Shown in pieces: positions 62,270 to 64,000 of a DNA stretch of 64,000 bases. The stretch lies in NCBI RefSeq assembly GCF_902168135.1, contig NZ_CABHOL010000028.1, forward strand, positions 1 through 64,000, given 5' to 3'. Origin of the DNA: an uncultured Fluviicola sp. (GTDB lineage Bacteria > Bacteroidota > Bacteroidia > Flavobacteriales_D > Crocinitomicaceae). The notes under the pieces were generated by a model that did not search any database, was not told the origin of the DNA, and was given only the letters and a program-made list of their open reading frames with translations. Within the stretch, counting starts at the first letter, position 1. Every line of letters starts with the position of its first letter. The position numbers and the translations under genes were made by a program.

Positions 62270-64000
62270 TTATTCTGCTGATGATAATACAGGAATCTCT
62301 TCCGTGAAGGTTTGTTTATTGATGAATGATTTCCATTGAAGCTTCGAAACATACTGTTCGCTGACTGTACCTGCGTTGTCTAGTCGGAAAAGATGAATCC
62401 ATTTGTTGTCGAACAGGTTTCTCACTGAGGGGTGTTTTGCAAGGATTTTGTTGATCGCTTCGACCGGAGCATCGATGAAAACGTTCAAGCGTTGAGGAAG
62501 GTGCTCGAAATCGATTCCTGTATGAACGGATTGCAGGGGTAATCCTATTCGTAAATCACCGGATGATCCCTCAAGTACGCCGATTCCCGCCGTAACATTG
62601 TGAATGGTTTTGTCTCCTGCCCCGAATCGCTTGTTGTCTACTGTGCTGGCGTAATATTGTAAGTTGATCCAGGTTGTAACGATCATTGGTGCAGTGACAA
62701 TTGTTTCGAGTATTTTGAGATCGTGATCTTCCCGGAAATGATAGTCATGCAGGAATGTTTTTCCCTCCAGGTTCAGATTTTTAGTTTTGTCTCTGGGTGC
62801 GATTACAAAGGAGTTACATCCTGCCAGTCCCCACTCCGGCCTTACCTGGGCCCAGTCTTTGCTGCGATCCGGGAGGTTTTTGGCGCTTTGTTCAAGCGGA
62901 GAAGTCAGTCGATAACTTCGTTCTTTGCGCGTCAATTCCGAAGCAAGTGTAAGTTTTTCAGTTAATCTGTTGAATTCATTCCGGTGTGAGTCTGTTACCA
63001 GTTGTGCATTCAGGATCGAGATCTGATCGGTGGTTGTATCATGAAGTCCGGCCAGGAAAATAGTCTCTTCCGGAATTTCCACTCCTTTTGATCTCAATGC
63101 TTTTCGGACTTCCGGATTGTTGCAGATATTTGCAGCTACGAGGGCGTTAATATCTCCAGAATGTCCGCCGCAGGCCCCGCATTCCAGTCCTGCTGCATGC
63201 GGATTGTTTACCGAAGAAGAGCCATGTCCCACAAACAATACCATGGAAGCGAACCGCTTGCTTAACCCGGTTGTGTTTAGGGTTGCCAGCGCCATGTTCA
63301 CCTGGTCTTCAAATGGGAAATCGGAGAGGTCTATCTGGCGTTGAACGAGGTAATTTTCGCGGTAGCCTCTCTGAGCAGCTTTGGAGATTATACGTGTCAG
63401 GCGGAAGGAGTCGCTCACGAGCTTTGGAAGGAAGAACAATCCCAGCGAACTTACAAAACCGAAAGAACTGATGGCGCCTGATTTGAATCCTTTCACGGTT
63501 TCTTTTGTCTGGGTATCGACGTTTCTTTTTGTGTTTAGTTTCTCCCAAACTGTTTGATTGGCCGTTTCTTTCACCAGTGGCCCCGAAGGCAGCAGCACCG
63601 GGCATTGATTCACTGGGTTTGTTGCTCCTGCTGCCTGGTATTTGATTGGGAATCCGAAGAATCCTGCGAAGCCGATGGTTTGAATCTCCGGATCTGCAGA
63701 CTCCAGGTTTCGTCGGTAAACTTCTGACCGCACATCGATGCAAAATACAGTCTGTGCGAGCGGTTTTTTCCAGGTATTTGATGTCTGATTGGCGGCAAAC
63801 TTTTTTCGTAATTCACGCTGGCCGGCAAGTTCAAAAGCATGCTGCAAAATGCTTTGTGTCCGGAACGAACCTTCCGGATTTTCCAGTAAAAGTTTTTGTA
63901 CGGCATACTGGTTTTTCTGTCTCCAGAGTTCATCTACCCCCAGTTGTTGGTAGGCTCTCAGCAAGCAGAAATCCCAACTCAGAAGAATGGTGATGAATTG
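62270..64000 (-). CDS. dabA: DabA-type inorganic carbon transporter subunit (DUF2309), 5' end beyond the window
   Basis: The reading frame is open to base 64000, so the N-terminus lies outside; the TTG at 63964 listed as a start is internal. The visible 576 codons match DabA/UPF0753: 'TVFCIDVRSEVYRR' holds the zinc-binding Cys and Asp, and 'GHGSSSVNNPHAAGLECGACGG' (parts) the His and Cys, an arrangement like a beta-carbonic anhydrase site. DabA works with the NuoL-like membrane protein DabB in energy-coupled uptake of inorganic carbon. dabB is expected just beyond the right edge. Confidence 0.9.
   Translation of the reverse strand, partial: QFITILLSWDFCLLRAYQQLGVDELWRQKNQYAVQKLLLENPEGSFRTQSILQHAFELAGQRELRKKFAANQTSNTWKKPLAQTVFCIDVRSEVYRRNLESADPEIQTIGFAGFFGFPIKYQAAGATNPVNQCPVLLPSGPLVKETANQTVWEKLNTKRNVDTQTKETVKGFKSGAISSFGFVSSLGLFFLPKLVSDSFRLTRIISKAAQRGYRENYLVQRQIDLSDFPFEDQVNMALATLNTTGLSKRFASMVLFVGHGSSSVNNPHAAGLECGACGGHSGDINALVAANICNNPEVRKALRSKGVEIPEETIFLAGLHDTTTDQISILNAQLVTDSHRNEFNRLTEKLTLASELTRKERSYRLTSPLEQSAKNLPDRSKDWAQVRPEWGLAGCNSFVIAPRDKTKNLNLEGKTFLHDYHFREDHDLKILETIVTAPMIVTTWINLQYYASTVDNKRFGAGDKTIHNVTAGIGVLEGSSGDLRIGLPLQSVHTGIDFEHLPQRLNVFIDAPVEAINKILAKHPSVRNLFDNKWIHLFRLDNAGTVSEQYVSKLQWKSFINKQTFTEEIPVLSSAE

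Overview
The window looks like a chromosomal segment of a Bacteroidota, most likely a flavobacterium. The -7 promoter motif TAnnTTTG recurs upstream of genes, Shine-Dalgarno sequences are mostly absent, the FtsZ tail is of the Bacteroidota type, and the gene families (FtsL_2-like, HlyD/TolC/TetR sets, TonB-like proteins with a Cys-rich N-terminus) fit. A Fluviicola/Crocinitomicaceae assignment is my recollection of gene style and was not tested.

Region 1 (1-12181, minus strand) is a defence island read as one tightly packed operon. In transcription order it holds two different C5-cytosine methyltransferases, an HNH nuclease, a MORC/GHKL ATPase, a very large Z1-type helicase, an SMC/RecF-like ATPase and an AIPR-family protein that runs off the left edge. 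Junctions overlap or are separated by at most 7 nt. It belongs to the loosely described class of MORC + Z1 + methylase systems. The Z1 protein carries a C-terminal block that resembles the target-recognition domain of type IIG/TaqI-like enzymes, and an SMC-like ATPase is present where a PD-(D/E)XK protein might be expected. This is the best candidate for an undescribed system.

Region 2 (12182-32341) is the division and cell-wall (dcw) cluster: mraZ-rsmH-ftsL-ftsI-murE-mraY-murD-orf-ftsW-murG-murC-ftsQ, then ftsA-ftsZ. A small unknown gene sits between murD and ftsW. The block is interrupted between ftsQ and ftsA by a decayed secreted-protein gene, an 8-bp tandem repeat and a two-component system on the opposite strand. 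MraZ-box-like repeats precede mraZ in both orientations, facing the defence operon as well.

Region 3 (32342-56024) is ordinary chromosomal background: yqeY, a TetR/methyltransferase divergent pair, ahcY, a glycosyltransferase, lipoproteins, an ABC exporter overlapping a cytoplasmic substrate-binding-like protein, upp, a YjjG-type HAD phosphatase, a DEAD-box helicase, a J-domain/KTSC fusion, a DUF885 lipoprotein, an AraC regulator, an SDR oxidoreductase, an RDD protein, a SpoU methyltransferase, OsmC, lipA and two small predicted beta-barrels. Its intergenic gaps hold several recurring inverted-repeat families.

Region 4 (56041-64000, minus strand) has a TetR-ABC-HlyD-TolC export operon in which the ABC ATPase domain has lost its catalytic motifs. 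It ends with dabA (inorganic-carbon transport, truncated by the right edge), a small helical protein and a DUF6671-like zinc-ribbon protein in one operon.

I saw no rRNA, tRNA, CRISPR array or transposase gene.
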